From the IMG/VR virus record IMGVR_UViG_3300020198_000009, positions 16,430-80,429 of that record: a stretch of DNA of 64,000 bases. One strand, written 5' to 3'. The stretch comes from a virus. The notes below the pieces were generated by a model. It did not search any database. It was given only the letters and a program-made list of their open reading frames with translations, and had not been told where the DNA came from. Made by a program: the position numbers and the translations under genes. Positions 57,756 through 64,000 of the stretch are shown piece after piece (the first letter of the stretch is position 1; each line of letters begins with the position of its first letter).

Positions 57756-58643
57756 ATGCTGCGAGACGGCCTGGTACTCCTGGTCGGAAACGACCACGAT
57801 CTCGGCACCACCCTGGCCAACGAAGGCTACCAGCTCTTGCGCGCGGATTCGGGCGCCGAAGCGATGGGTCTGATCGGCCGCATCGTCCCCGACCTGGTGC
57901 TCTTGGACTTCGATCTGCCGGGCATGGGCCCCATCGAGACCCTCGAAGCCCTGCGCCAGGGCCCGCACACCCAGCGCGTGGGAGTGGTCTGCCTGGGGGA
58001 CGTGCCGGGCGATCTGGCCAGGGCCTTCGCCGCGGGCGCCGACGAGTTCCTCATCTCGGTCCCCGAGCCAGGAGAGTTGCTGGCGCGGGTCGACCACCTG
58101 ATCGCCAAGAAGCGAGAGCTCGACACCCTCTACTTCCTGGCCACCCATGACGGCCTGACCGGCGCGCTCAACCGCAAGGCCTTCCTGGAGGCGGTCGACG
58201 GCGCCCTGACGCACCGCGCCGGCCGGGCCCTGTCGGTCGTCATGTTCGATCTCGACCATTTCAAAATCATCAACGACACCCAAGGCCATGGGGCGGGCGA
58301 CGCGGCGCTGCGGCATGTCGCCGACCTGTTCGATCACCACACGCGCGGCTCTGACATTCTGGGACGACTGGGAGGAGAGGAGTTCGCCTTCCTGCTGCCG
58401 GAAACCGACCTGATGGGGGCCCTGACGGCCGCCAGGCGCCTGCGATCCCTGCTGGAAGTCAACCCGGTGCCCTTCTCCGACCTCTTCCTGTCGGCCAGTT
58501 TCGGGGCGAGCAGTGCGATCAAGGACGATCTTCCGGGAAGCCTGCTTGCACGGTCCGACCAGGCACTGTATCATGCCAAGGAGGCGGGCCGAAACCTGGT
58601 CGCCTTCGAGCGGGATGGCGTCCTGGGACTCTGCGAGAGATAG
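57756..58643 (+). CDS. Diguanylate cyclase with receiver-like domain
   Basis: A 295-residue protein predicted to make cyclic di-GMP from two GTP. Residues 1-125 form a receiver-like domain with LLDFDLPGM (D51 candidate), but the usual N-terminal acid pair is N-D and the conserved lysine is lost (FLISVPEP), so phosphorylation is doubtful. Residues 130-290 are a full GGDEF domain: THDGLTGALNRKAF, DLDHFKIINDTQGHGAGD, the active site GGEEF (206-210) and the inhibitory-site RxxD (R197-D200). The ATG is chosen for its AGGAGG; an earlier start lacks one. A cyclic-di-GMP enzyme in a phage may steer host motility, biofilm or stress state. Confidence 0.92.
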   Translation: MLRDGLVLLVGNDHDLGTTLANEGYQLLRADSGAEAMGLIGRIVPDLVLLDFDLPGMGPIETLEALRQGPHTQRVGVVCLGDVPGDLARAFAAGADEFLISVPEPGELLARVDHLIAKKRELDTLYFLATHDGLTGALNRKAFLEAVDGALTHRAGRALSVVMFDLDHFKIINDTQGHGAGDAALRHVADLFDHHTRGSDILGRLGGEEFAFLLPETDLMGALTAARRLRSLLEVNPVPFSDLFLSASFGASSAIKDDLPGSLLARSDQALYHAKEAGRNLVAFERDGVLGLCER

Positions 58644-58648
58644 GACCA
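58641..58648 (+). promoter_or_regulatory. TAGGACCA element before HNH gene
   Basis: TAGGACCA overlaps the stop codon of the cyclase gene and precedes the TTG of the HNH gene by one base, as at 9755. No good -10 box is visible, so it may only provide the AGGA ribosome binding site. Confidence 0.4.
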
Positions 58649-58649
58649 A

Positions 58650-59054
58650 TTGGAGCGCAAAAAGCCCTTGCGCAGCGATCCGGCCAAGCTTCGGGCCTGG
58701 CGGGAGCGCTCGCAGCCGTTGCGATCCGGAATGGTCCTACCAGGCCAGATCCGGCTCAAAACCAAGAAAAGGAAGGGTTTCAGGGAGCGAGCCCCCGGGG
58801 TCTGGGCGGCGCTAGTGACACGCTCGGGCGGTCACTGCGAACTGCGGGCCTCGTCGGCTTGCACGGGCATCGGCCAGGACGCGCACCACCTGGTCGGTCG
58901 GGGCGTGGGCGGACCCGACACCCTGGAAAATACGGCCATGTCTTGCCGGCCCTGTAACGAGTACGTGGAAACCATCGGCCAGCTGGCCTACGACCGGGGC
59001 TGGAAGATCCGCAGCACCTCCGAGCGTGGCCGCGCTCTCTTGCGAAAGGAGTGA
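58650..59054 (+). CDS. HNH endonuclease
   Basis: A 134-residue protein with an HNH core: GGHCELRAS, the histidine pair in GQDAHHLVGRG, TLENTAMSCRPCN with Asn and a zinc-type CxxC. These enzymes nick or cut DNA; in phages they include homing and packaging nucleases. The start is TTG, using AGGA in TAGGACCA. The N-terminus is strongly basic. A reversed TGGTCCTACCA lies inside the gene at 58732. Confidence 0.8.
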   Translation: MERKKPLRSDPAKLRAWRERSQPLRSGMVLPGQIRLKTKKRKGFRERAPGVWAALVTRSGGHCELRASSACTGIGQDAHHLVGRGVGGPDTLENTAMSCRPCNEYVETIGQLAYDRGWKIRSTSERGRALLRKE

Positions 59055-59308
59055 CCCTTGTGGCATCGCCCGTCCGCGCCAGTACGTGCCTCAACCGTCG
59101 CAGCCAGCCCAAGGAGAGGTATCCGAGCCGTTGTGAAGCGGTGATCGCCAAGCGCGAAAAAGGCCTGGACGACGATCCACGCCTCCAGCCGTATCTGTGC
59201 CCGGATTGCGCGGACTGGCACCTGGGTCATGGCCCGGTCTCGAAGAAGCCGCCCCGGTACTTCAAGGAACGGGTCACCAGCGTCCTGTGCCTGTGCGGGA
59301 CCTGCTAG
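59051..59308 (+). CDS. Small Cys-rich protein
   Basis: An 85-residue protein starting at a GTG that overlaps the HNH stop (GTGA). It contains LCPDCADWHLGH and a C-terminal LCLCGTC, giving a possible zinc ribbon. An internal start nine bases on is also possible. Confidence 0.55.
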   Translation: MTLVASPVRASTCLNRRSQPKERYPSRCEAVIAKREKGLDDDPRLQPYLCPDCADWHLGHGPVSKKPPRYFKERVTSVLCLCGTC

Positions 59309-59568
59309 TGCTAGAAAAAATCACGATGGAGCGCCATAGCGGCCCGGGCCACGCCGTCGGTCACGCCTGGCTCGGCCCCTACGCGGTCCTCTGGACCATC
59401 GAGCCGGGTCGGCAGGGACGGTACCACATCGAGTTCCACAATCCCGACAAACAGCGTCAGCCCCATCTCGCACGACTCGCCCAGGCGAACGCCGAGGCCG
59501 TCCTCGCCGAGCTGATGAGCACCTTGCAGTCCCGCTACCCGTACCTGTTCCCGGTGCCGACCCCATGA
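59308..59568 (+). CDS. Small unknown protein
   Basis: An 86-residue protein starting at GTG within TAGTG; an ATG at 59326 is an alternative. Aromatic, His-rich strands (HAWLGPYAVLWTIEPG) precede a helix. It overlaps the next gene by ATGA. Unrecognised. Confidence 0.5.
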   Translation: MLEKITMERHSGPGHAVGHAWLGPYAVLWTIEPGRQGRYHIEFHNPDKQRQPHLARLAQANAEAVLAELMSTLQSRYPYLFPVPTP

Positions 59569-59831
59569 ACGAAGTCTGGGATCTGCGGGTACTCGTGCCG
59601 GCCGAGCGGATGGTCGTGGCTCGCGCCCTGGGTGATTGCCCGGGCTGGGGCACCCGGGAGGCCTTCGCCCGGACCCCCGAGGAGCTGGCGGCCCTCCAGC
59701 GATTGGCGACCCGGACCCGGCGGCGAGCACCCATCTTCATCACCGGCGACCAGGTATTCTTCCGCATCGATCCCGACGCCCTCAAGACGTACCTGGCCAG
59801 CAAGCAACCAAAGCGGCGCCGGGCATCATGA
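59565..59831 (+). CDS. Small basic unknown protein
   Basis: An 88-residue basic protein (ends KQPKRRRAS) joined to both neighbours by ATGA overlaps. No domain is recognised. Confidence 0.55.
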   Translation: MNEVWDLRVLVPAERMVVARALGDCPGWGTREAFARTPEELAALQRLATRTRRRAPIFITGDQVFFRIDPDALKTYLASKQPKRRRAS

Positions 59832-60358
59832 GCGACGACTTCGATCGGGAAATCGGCCTGTGGCTGCGCGACATCACCAGCCCCGACGAGCTGGTCGCGG
59901 CCCTCAAGCGCATCTTCGGGGACTACCGGGCCGAAGTCAAGGAGGTCCAGGAGCGCATCGCCAAGCCGCTCTCGACCGACAACCCGAACCTCCTCTCGGA
60001 AGAGCTCGACTGGTTCGCCGCCCACCTGCACCGCATGGGTAGTCTTTGCGCGGATGCCGATGCGTTGCTGGACAAATCACAAAAGTACTTCCTGGTGCCT
60101 ACCGGGCAGATGCGACCCTGCACCTACGAGAACGGCGACCCCTACGAGGAGCGGGGACGCAAGGCCTATGCCAAGGTTTCCGAAGCGGACCGAAAAGTGG
60201 AGCTCGATGCCCATGTGGCAGCCTTCCGGCGTCTGCGCAACGAGTACCAGCTCATCTGCGAGGTCCTGCGCAGCCGGCTGATCCTGGGCCAGAAGATCCT
60301 CGATCGGCTCGGCAAGGAAGCCCAGGCCGCCGGCTATCAGGCCGGGCGGGGGCGCTAG
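59828..60358 (+). CDS. Helical unknown protein
   Basis: A 176-residue, highly charged helical protein with coiled-coil potential at residues 25-45 and 140-165. It starts at ATGA overlap. The operon is otherwise nuclease/zinc proteins, which gives no clear function. Confidence 0.55.
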   Translation: MSDDFDREIGLWLRDITSPDELVAALKRIFGDYRAEVKEVQERIAKPLSTDNPNLLSEELDWFAAHLHRMGSLCADADALLDKSQKYFLVPTGQMRPCTYENGDPYEERGRKAYAKVSEADRKVELDAHVAAFRRLRNEYQLICEVLRSRLILGQKILDRLGKEAQAAGYQAGRGR

Positions 60359-60393
60359 GCGTTACGGACTTCGCCGTAACGACATGATTCAAA

Positions 60394-60822
60394 ATGACCG
60401 ACACCGAGCTCTGCGACTACCTCAAGCAGGCCTTGCGCTACCTCCGGTCCTGGTTTCGGGCCCTCGGCTACCCGCTGCCCGCCATCAAGCTCGTGGTCAG
60501 ACCGATTCGCCCGCGCCCCAAACCCGACGGCCGGCGCACCGTCGGCTACTGGTACCGGCCGGAGAGGGGTATCCACAAGATCGTCGTGGCCTCGGGCCTC
60601 AACTGGCTCACGGCCCTGGAAGTGCTGGTCCATGAATGCTGCCATGCCGCGACCAACTCGGCCGGTCATGTCCGCGCCTTCGGGGCAGTCGCCCGGTCCA
60701 TCGGCCTGGACCCCGACCACGAGGCCGGCTTCGCAATCGTCAGGGCCTCGCCGGCCCTCTCGACTCGCCTGGTCCTGCTGCATGATCGGAAGCTGAAAGG
60801 CAAGCTGCGACGCACGGCCTGA
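60394..60822 (+). CDS. SprT/zincin-like metallopeptidase
   Basis: A 142-residue protein with the zinc signature HECCH (residues 80-84) and a third histidine at 92 (AGHVRAFG), matching a short zincin/SprT-like core. It begins with a helical segment and ends basic (KLKGKLRRTA). SprT-type proteases can cut DNA-protein crosslinks; a role in clearing host proteins or in virion maturation is also possible. The ATG has a weak site (GATTCAAA). Confidence 0.8.
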   Translation: MTDTELCDYLKQALRYLRSWFRALGYPLPAIKLVVRPIRPRPKPDGRRTVGYWYRPERGIHKIVVASGLNWLTALEVLVHECCHAATNSAGHVRAFGAVARSIGLDPDHEAGFAIVRASPALSTRLVLLHDRKLKGKLRRTA

Positions 60823-60866
60823 ACGCTTGGGCGGGATCGCTATGATCCCGGTGAGGCCTGCTGCCC

Positions 60867-61109
60867 ATGAAAGAGCCAAGCGCCCGGACTTATTGCTTCC
60901 TCCTGCGCCTGACGGGCGCGGAGGCCTACGCCCTGCGGGACGTGGTACGCACCGGCCGACTGGCCGCCAAGGTGGCCGACTGGGGCGCCAAGCACAACGC
61001 CGAGCGCAAGGTCGAGATCGTCATGGAATCCGAGCAGGCCCTGCGCAACCTGGTCGACACCCTCGGGGTGCGCCTGGGCAAGAAGATCTCCTACAGCGAA
61101 TACGCCTGA
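60867..61109 (+). CDS. Small unknown protein
   Basis: An 80-residue alpha/beta protein (TYCFLLRLTGAEAYALRD, then VEIVMESEQALRNLVDTLG), ferredoxin-like in pattern. It lies about 45 bases after the peptidase and precedes the 180-base region upstream of the beta'-C gene. Confidence 0.55.
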   Translation: MKEPSARTYCFLLRLTGAEAYALRDVVRTGRLAAKVADWGAKHNAERKVEIVMESEQALRNLVDTLGVRLGKKISYSEYA

Positions 61110-61167
61110 TGTCCCAGAAAACGGGCGATTTCATGTGGCAGGAAACAACCCTGTTTCGGCTTCTCGC

Positions 61168-61254
61168 TCCCGATCGGGCCCGGCTTCACGTGTATACGCG
61201 GACATGCTCACGTATCTTCACGTAGAGATCGGACGCTCAATCCCGATCGGGCCC
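61168..61254. repeat. Paired CCCGATCGGG palindromes upstream of beta'-C
   Basis: TCCCGATCGGGCCC occurs twice (61168-61181 and 61241-61254), each with a ten-base perfect palindrome, 73 bases apart. Between them CACGT appears three times. The layout is operator-like and stands before the promoter of the split polymerase gene. Confidence 0.5.
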
Positions 61255-61268
61255 AACCAGCCAGGGCT

Positions 61269-61287
61269 TATCATGCTGGTAGGACCA
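61269..61287 (+). promoter_or_regulatory. Promoter TATCAT + TGGTAGGACCA for beta'-C gene
   Basis: TATCAT (61269-61274) is followed two bases later by a perfect TGGTAGGACCA (61277-61287). The ATG of the polymerase half is two bases beyond, so AGGA in the element is the only ribosome binding site. Confidence 0.65.
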
Positions 61288-61289
61288 CC

Positions 61290-63140
61290 ATGCGCACGAC
61301 GGTCGGGCACCTGCTCCTGTCGGCCGGCCTTCCCGAAGGTATCACGGCCCCCTCGCTGCTCGACAAGAAGGGCCTGGGGCAGATGCTGTCCGAGATCGCC
61401 CAGAAGCACCCCGATCGCTACGGCGAGGTGGCCAACCACGTCAAGGACGTCGGTAACCGCGTGGCCTACGAGACCGGGACGAGCTTCACGCTAGCCGATC
61501 TCAAGCCCGACACGAAGCTGCGGGACGCGGCCTTCGCGGCCCACCACCAGGAGCTCAGGCGCCTGATCGATCAGGCCATCAAGACCCCGGCCATCCAGCG
61601 TAGCCCGGCCTTCGCACGCCAGAAGGCCGAGCTCTACGCCAAGATAGAACAGCACGTCCAGCAAGGCGTCGCCGACCGGATCAAGACCCAGCCCAACAAC
61701 CTCACGGCCTGGATCGCCTCTGGCGCCCGGGGCGACACCCACATGGCCCGCCAGATGCTGGCCATGAGCGGCCTGAACGTCGACGTCGCCGGCAAGCTCG
61801 CCCCCGACATCGCCAAGCGCAGCTTTTCGGAAGGTCTCTCGCCCATGGATTTCCACATCCATGCCACCGGAGCCCGCCGCGGGGTCGTCAACACCTACAC
61901 CTCGGTCCGCGAGCCCGGAGCCTTTGCCAAGGAATTGAACACCATCGCCGCGGACATGGTGGTCACCCAGCTCGATTGCGGCACGACGCGCGGCCGCGAG
62001 TTGCCTCCGGCCGACCCGGATGTCCTGGACCGGCTGCTGGCCCGCGAGATGCCAGGGGTTGGCCACCGCAACGACCTGGTCGACGATCGGTTGCGGCAAC
62101 TGGCCATCAAAACACACCTCGCCACCCTGCCGGTGCGATCGCCGCTGACCTGCGCAGCGCGCGAGGGGGTCTGTAGCCGCTGTTACGGACAGAACGAAGA
62201 AGGGCGGATTCCGTCAATCGGCGAGCACGTGGGGCTGCGGGCCTCGACCAGTATTACCGAACCGCTTACGCAGCTCGCCTTGCAGAGCAAACACTCCGGC
62301 GGCGTGGTGGGTGCCGGCAAGAGCCCCTTCCACCAGATCCTGGACGTGATGCACGCCCCCAGGGAACTGGCCGGCGCCGCGGTGCTGGCGCGCCACGCGG
62401 GCCAGGTTACCCGCATCGACAAGGCGCCATCCGGCGGCTGGCAAGTCCATGTCGACGGCACACCCCACTACCTGGCCCCTGGCCTCGATCCCATCGTCTC
62501 GGTCGGCCAGCGGCTCACCCGGGGGGTAGCGCTCTCTGGTGGCCAGCCCCACCCGGCCCAGGTCGTCAGCCACCTGGGCATGGAGCGCGGCCGCGAGCAC
62601 TTCGCCGACACCTTGCGGGGCCTGTACGGCGACGCGGGCATCCGCGGGCACGGCAAAATCTTCGAGACCGTCTCGCGCGCGGTGCTCAACCTGGGCCAGG
62701 TGGTCCAGCCCGGCAAGCACGACTGGATCCCGGGCGAGATAGTCCACTGGAACGCCGTGGCCCCGCACCTGGCCGAGCAACGGGCTACCTGGGTGCCTCT
62801 CGACCAGGCCGAGGGGAGAATTCTCCACGGCGAGGCCGGCCACCTGGGGCCGTACGAGACCTTGACCAACAAACACATCGCGGCTTTACGGGCCCGCAAG
62901 ATCGGCCAGGTGCCGGTCTTTAGCAAGGACGATCTGGTGGTGCGGCCGATCATGCTGGGCACCGAGCGCGCGGCGCTGCACAAGGGGGACTGGCTGGCCA
63001 ACCTGGGCTTCCGGTTCCTGGGGCAGACCTTCAGGGAGAATGCCGCCACCGGGGCGACTGCTTCACTGCATGGCTGGAATCCAATCCCCTCGTTGGCCCA
63101 TGGGGCTGAGTTCGGCAAGGGCGAGGGCGGAAGGTATTGA
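61290..63140 (+). CDS. RNA polymerase beta' C-terminal half
   Basis: A 616-residue protein carrying the second half of beta'. It starts MRTTVGHLLLSAGLPEG, matching the TTVGR block just beyond the natural RpoC1/RpoC2 junction. It holds the bridge helix (GARRG, 194-198), the zinc site C230, C288, C295, C298 (CGTTRG, then CAAREGVCSRC) and the trigger loop EPLTQLALQSKHSGG (324-338). In the trigger loop the usual Arg next to Met is Q332, while the catalytic-helper His is kept as H335. Together with 42917 it could form a complete catalytic core. It has its own promoter. After it the tagged tandem genes begin. Confidence 0.95.
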   Translation: MRTTVGHLLLSAGLPEGITAPSLLDKKGLGQMLSEIAQKHPDRYGEVANHVKDVGNRVAYETGTSFTLADLKPDTKLRDAAFAAHHQELRRLIDQAIKTPAIQRSPAFARQKAELYAKIEQHVQQGVADRIKTQPNNLTAWIASGARGDTHMARQMLAMSGLNVDVAGKLAPDIAKRSFSEGLSPMDFHIHATGARRGVVNTYTSVREPGAFAKELNTIAADMVVTQLDCGTTRGRELPPADPDVLDRLLAREMPGVGHRNDLVDDRLRQLAIKTHLATLPVRSPLTCAAREGVCSRCYGQNEEGRIPSIGEHVGLRASTSITEPLTQLALQSKHSGGVVGAGKSPFHQILDVMHAPRELAGAAVLARHAGQVTRIDKAPSGGWQVHVDGTPHYLAPGLDPIVSVGQRLTRGVALSGGQPHPAQVVSHLGMERGREHFADTLRGLYGDAGIRGHGKIFETVSRAVLNLGQVVQPGKHDWIPGEIVHWNAVAPHLAEQRATWVPLDQAEGRILHGEAGHLGPYETLTNKHIAALRARKIGQVPVFSKDDLVVRPIMLGTERAALHKGDWLANLGFRFLGQTFRENAATGATASLHGWNPIPSLAHGAEFGKGEGGRY

Positions 63141-63222
63141 TGGAGCGAAACGCTACGAAATCGGTTGCGCTTTGAAAGGAAGGCTCAAGCCATGACTCCC
63201 TACGAGCTGTACATGAAAAAGG
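63132..63222 (+). repeat. 91-bp direct repeat, copy 1
   Basis: Identical to 63910-64000 except for one base. It spans the end of the beta'-C gene, the 51-base gap and the first ten codons of the tagged gene. Confidence 0.85.
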
Positions 63223-63953
63223 TAGCGGCCCGGGTATCCGTGCCGGCAACGCTCAACTACCGCGCCATGGAGCGGGCGGCCAACGAGGTGGCCAAGATCC
63301 ACTTCGGCCAACCCTTCCGGCGCGCCGACCAGAAACTGCACTGCACCACCGGCGCCCAGTACGTCCTGTCGCGGGGTGGGGTGCGGATCGAGCAGGGAGA
63401 ATCGCTCTCGCCGTTGCATCCGCGATTCATGCATCCGCGATTCAAGGAGAAGTTCCGCGGCCGCCTGCGCGCCCACCAGCTCGGCCCTGACGACCCCAAC
63501 CTCAAGGGCATCCGCTTCACGCCGATCTCGTCGGTTGAACATGCGCCGGTCCAGGGCCGGGATCTCTACGTCTACACGAAGATGCGTCAGCTCGATGGCG
63601 GCATCGGCGAGCACATCGCGGCGATGCTCTGGCACCGGGGCGAACCACATGTGTTCGAGCCATTCCCTATCCGGCCCAAGGGTCCCGAGCGACCGCTTGG
63701 CACCAACTTGATCCCCTATGCCGACTATATCGCCGAGCATCTACGGCCGGAGGCCGGCTCAGAGCCGCGCGTGCTGAGCCTGCAACTAGGGGGGCTGGCG
63801 ACGGATGCGATCAAGAAAGCGGGACTGCTGCGAGCGCGTTACCTCGCCGGTCAAATGCCGAAGGATTTCGGCGAAGTCCTTTATCGTTTCCTTCGCGCCA
63901 AGGGGCGGCAGGTATTGATGGAGCGAAACGCTACGAAATCGGTTGCGCTTTGA
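63192..63953 (+). CDS. Tagged protein (MTPYELYM), first of a tandem array
   Basis: A 253-residue basic protein starting MTPYELYMKKVAARV, with GAAAGGAAGG about ten bases upstream. The body is alpha/beta and unrecognised (GAQYVLSRGGVRIEQGE, EHIAAMLWHRGEPHVFEPF, then RYLAGQMPKDFGEVLYRF). Its last codons (MERNATKSVAL) lie within the second copy of the direct repeat, and the same bases follow the beta'-C gene. This implies a tandem duplication of a tagged gene. Confidence 0.7.
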   Translation: MTPYELYMKKVAARVSVPATLNYRAMERAANEVAKIHFGQPFRRADQKLHCTTGAQYVLSRGGVRIEQGESLSPLHPRFMHPRFKEKFRGRLRAHQLGPDDPNLKGIRFTPISSVEHAPVQGRDLYVYTKMRQLDGGIGEHIAAMLWHRGEPHVFEPFPIRPKGPERPLGTNLIPYADYIAEHLRPEAGSEPRVLSLQLGGLATDAIKKAGLLRARYLAGQMPKDFGEVLYRFLRAKGRQVLMERNATKSVAL

Positions 63954-64000
63954 AAGGGAGGCTCAAGCCATGACTCCCTACGAGCTGTACATGAAAAAGG
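63910..64000 (+). repeat. 91-bp direct repeat, copy 2
   Basis: Second copy, offset 778 bases from the first, running to the window edge. It contains the 3' end of one tagged gene, the gap and the start of the next. Confidence 0.85.
63970..64000 (+). CDS. Tagged protein (MTPYELYM), 3' partial
   Basis: The frame opens with MTPYELYMKK, the same ten residues as the previous gene, and is cut by the window edge. AAAGGGAGG precedes the ATG. Confidence 0.75.
   Translation, partial: MTPYELYMKK

Noticed and set aside
58732-58742. TGGTCCTACCA inside the HNH gene as a reverse promoter
   Set aside because: There is no minus-strand gene downstream and no TATAAT at the right distance; kept only as a note in the HNH entry.
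47207-61289. RNA polymerase split explained as a frameshift or an intein/intron in beta'
   Set aside because: The first half ends with a normal stop. The second has its own ATG and promoter and starts exactly at a conserved block. The 14 kb between are intact genes on both strands with no splicing motifs at the junctions.

Overview
The window is part of the genome of a large, high-GC, contractile-tailed (myovirus-type) double-stranded DNA phage. The evidence is a complete virion gene set: portal, major capsid protein, capsid decoration-like protein, prohead protease, terminase large subunit, tail sheath and two tail-tube-like paralogues. There are also long tail/baseplate proteins, a GH73-type lysin, dense gene packing with overlapping stop/start codons, and no tRNA, rRNA or bacterial housekeeping genes. 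The host cannot be named from the sequence. Nearly every base is coding and no gene-free stretch exceeds 300 bases.

Layout. 1-11480 (+): tail/baseplate proteins, two unknown proteins, portal, an adenine methyltransferase and a Cys-rich protein. 18361-11477 (-): a small protein, a sigma-70-like factor and three long tail-fibre/baseplate proteins. 18457-21988 (+): tail sheath and two tube-like proteins. 33675-21985 (-): head morphogenesis genes (small N-terminally tagged proteins, prohead protease, decoration protein, major capsid protein, neck-type proteins). 33732-36629 (+): terminase large subunit interrupted by a LAGLIDADG intein in its P-loop. 38099-36626 (-): small proteins and the lysin. 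38140-47938 (+): tagged, glycine-rich proteins, an RNA polymerase beta/beta'-N fusion and a Cas4-like nuclease. 48861-48049 (-): a lone tagged ADP-ribosyltransferase-like gene. 49009-64000 (+): a tandem kinase, more tagged proteins, an ATP-grasp/SNF2 fusion, a diguanylate cyclase, an HNH nuclease, small proteins, a zinc metallopeptidase, the C-terminal half of RNA polymerase beta', and the start of a tandem array of tagged genes.

How it may work. The phage appears to carry its own multisubunit RNA polymerase, split at a cyanobacterial/plastid-like rpoC1/rpoC2 position, plus a sigma factor. Many transcription units begin at a TATAAT-type box accompanied by an 11-bp imperfect palindrome, TGGTAGGACCA, usually at the presumed 5' end of the message. 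At least ten proteins begin with M-x-P-Y-x-x-Y-M/L, and two or three more with a related MDPYTAY form. The tagged proteins include capsid-region proteins and candidate host-modifying enzymes (PARP-like transferase, deoxyribosyltransferase-like). This looks like a capsid-targeting tag analogous to that of T4 internal proteins, so the 38-64 kb region may encode a virion-delivered takeover set. That function is inference; the recurring motif itself is directly visible.
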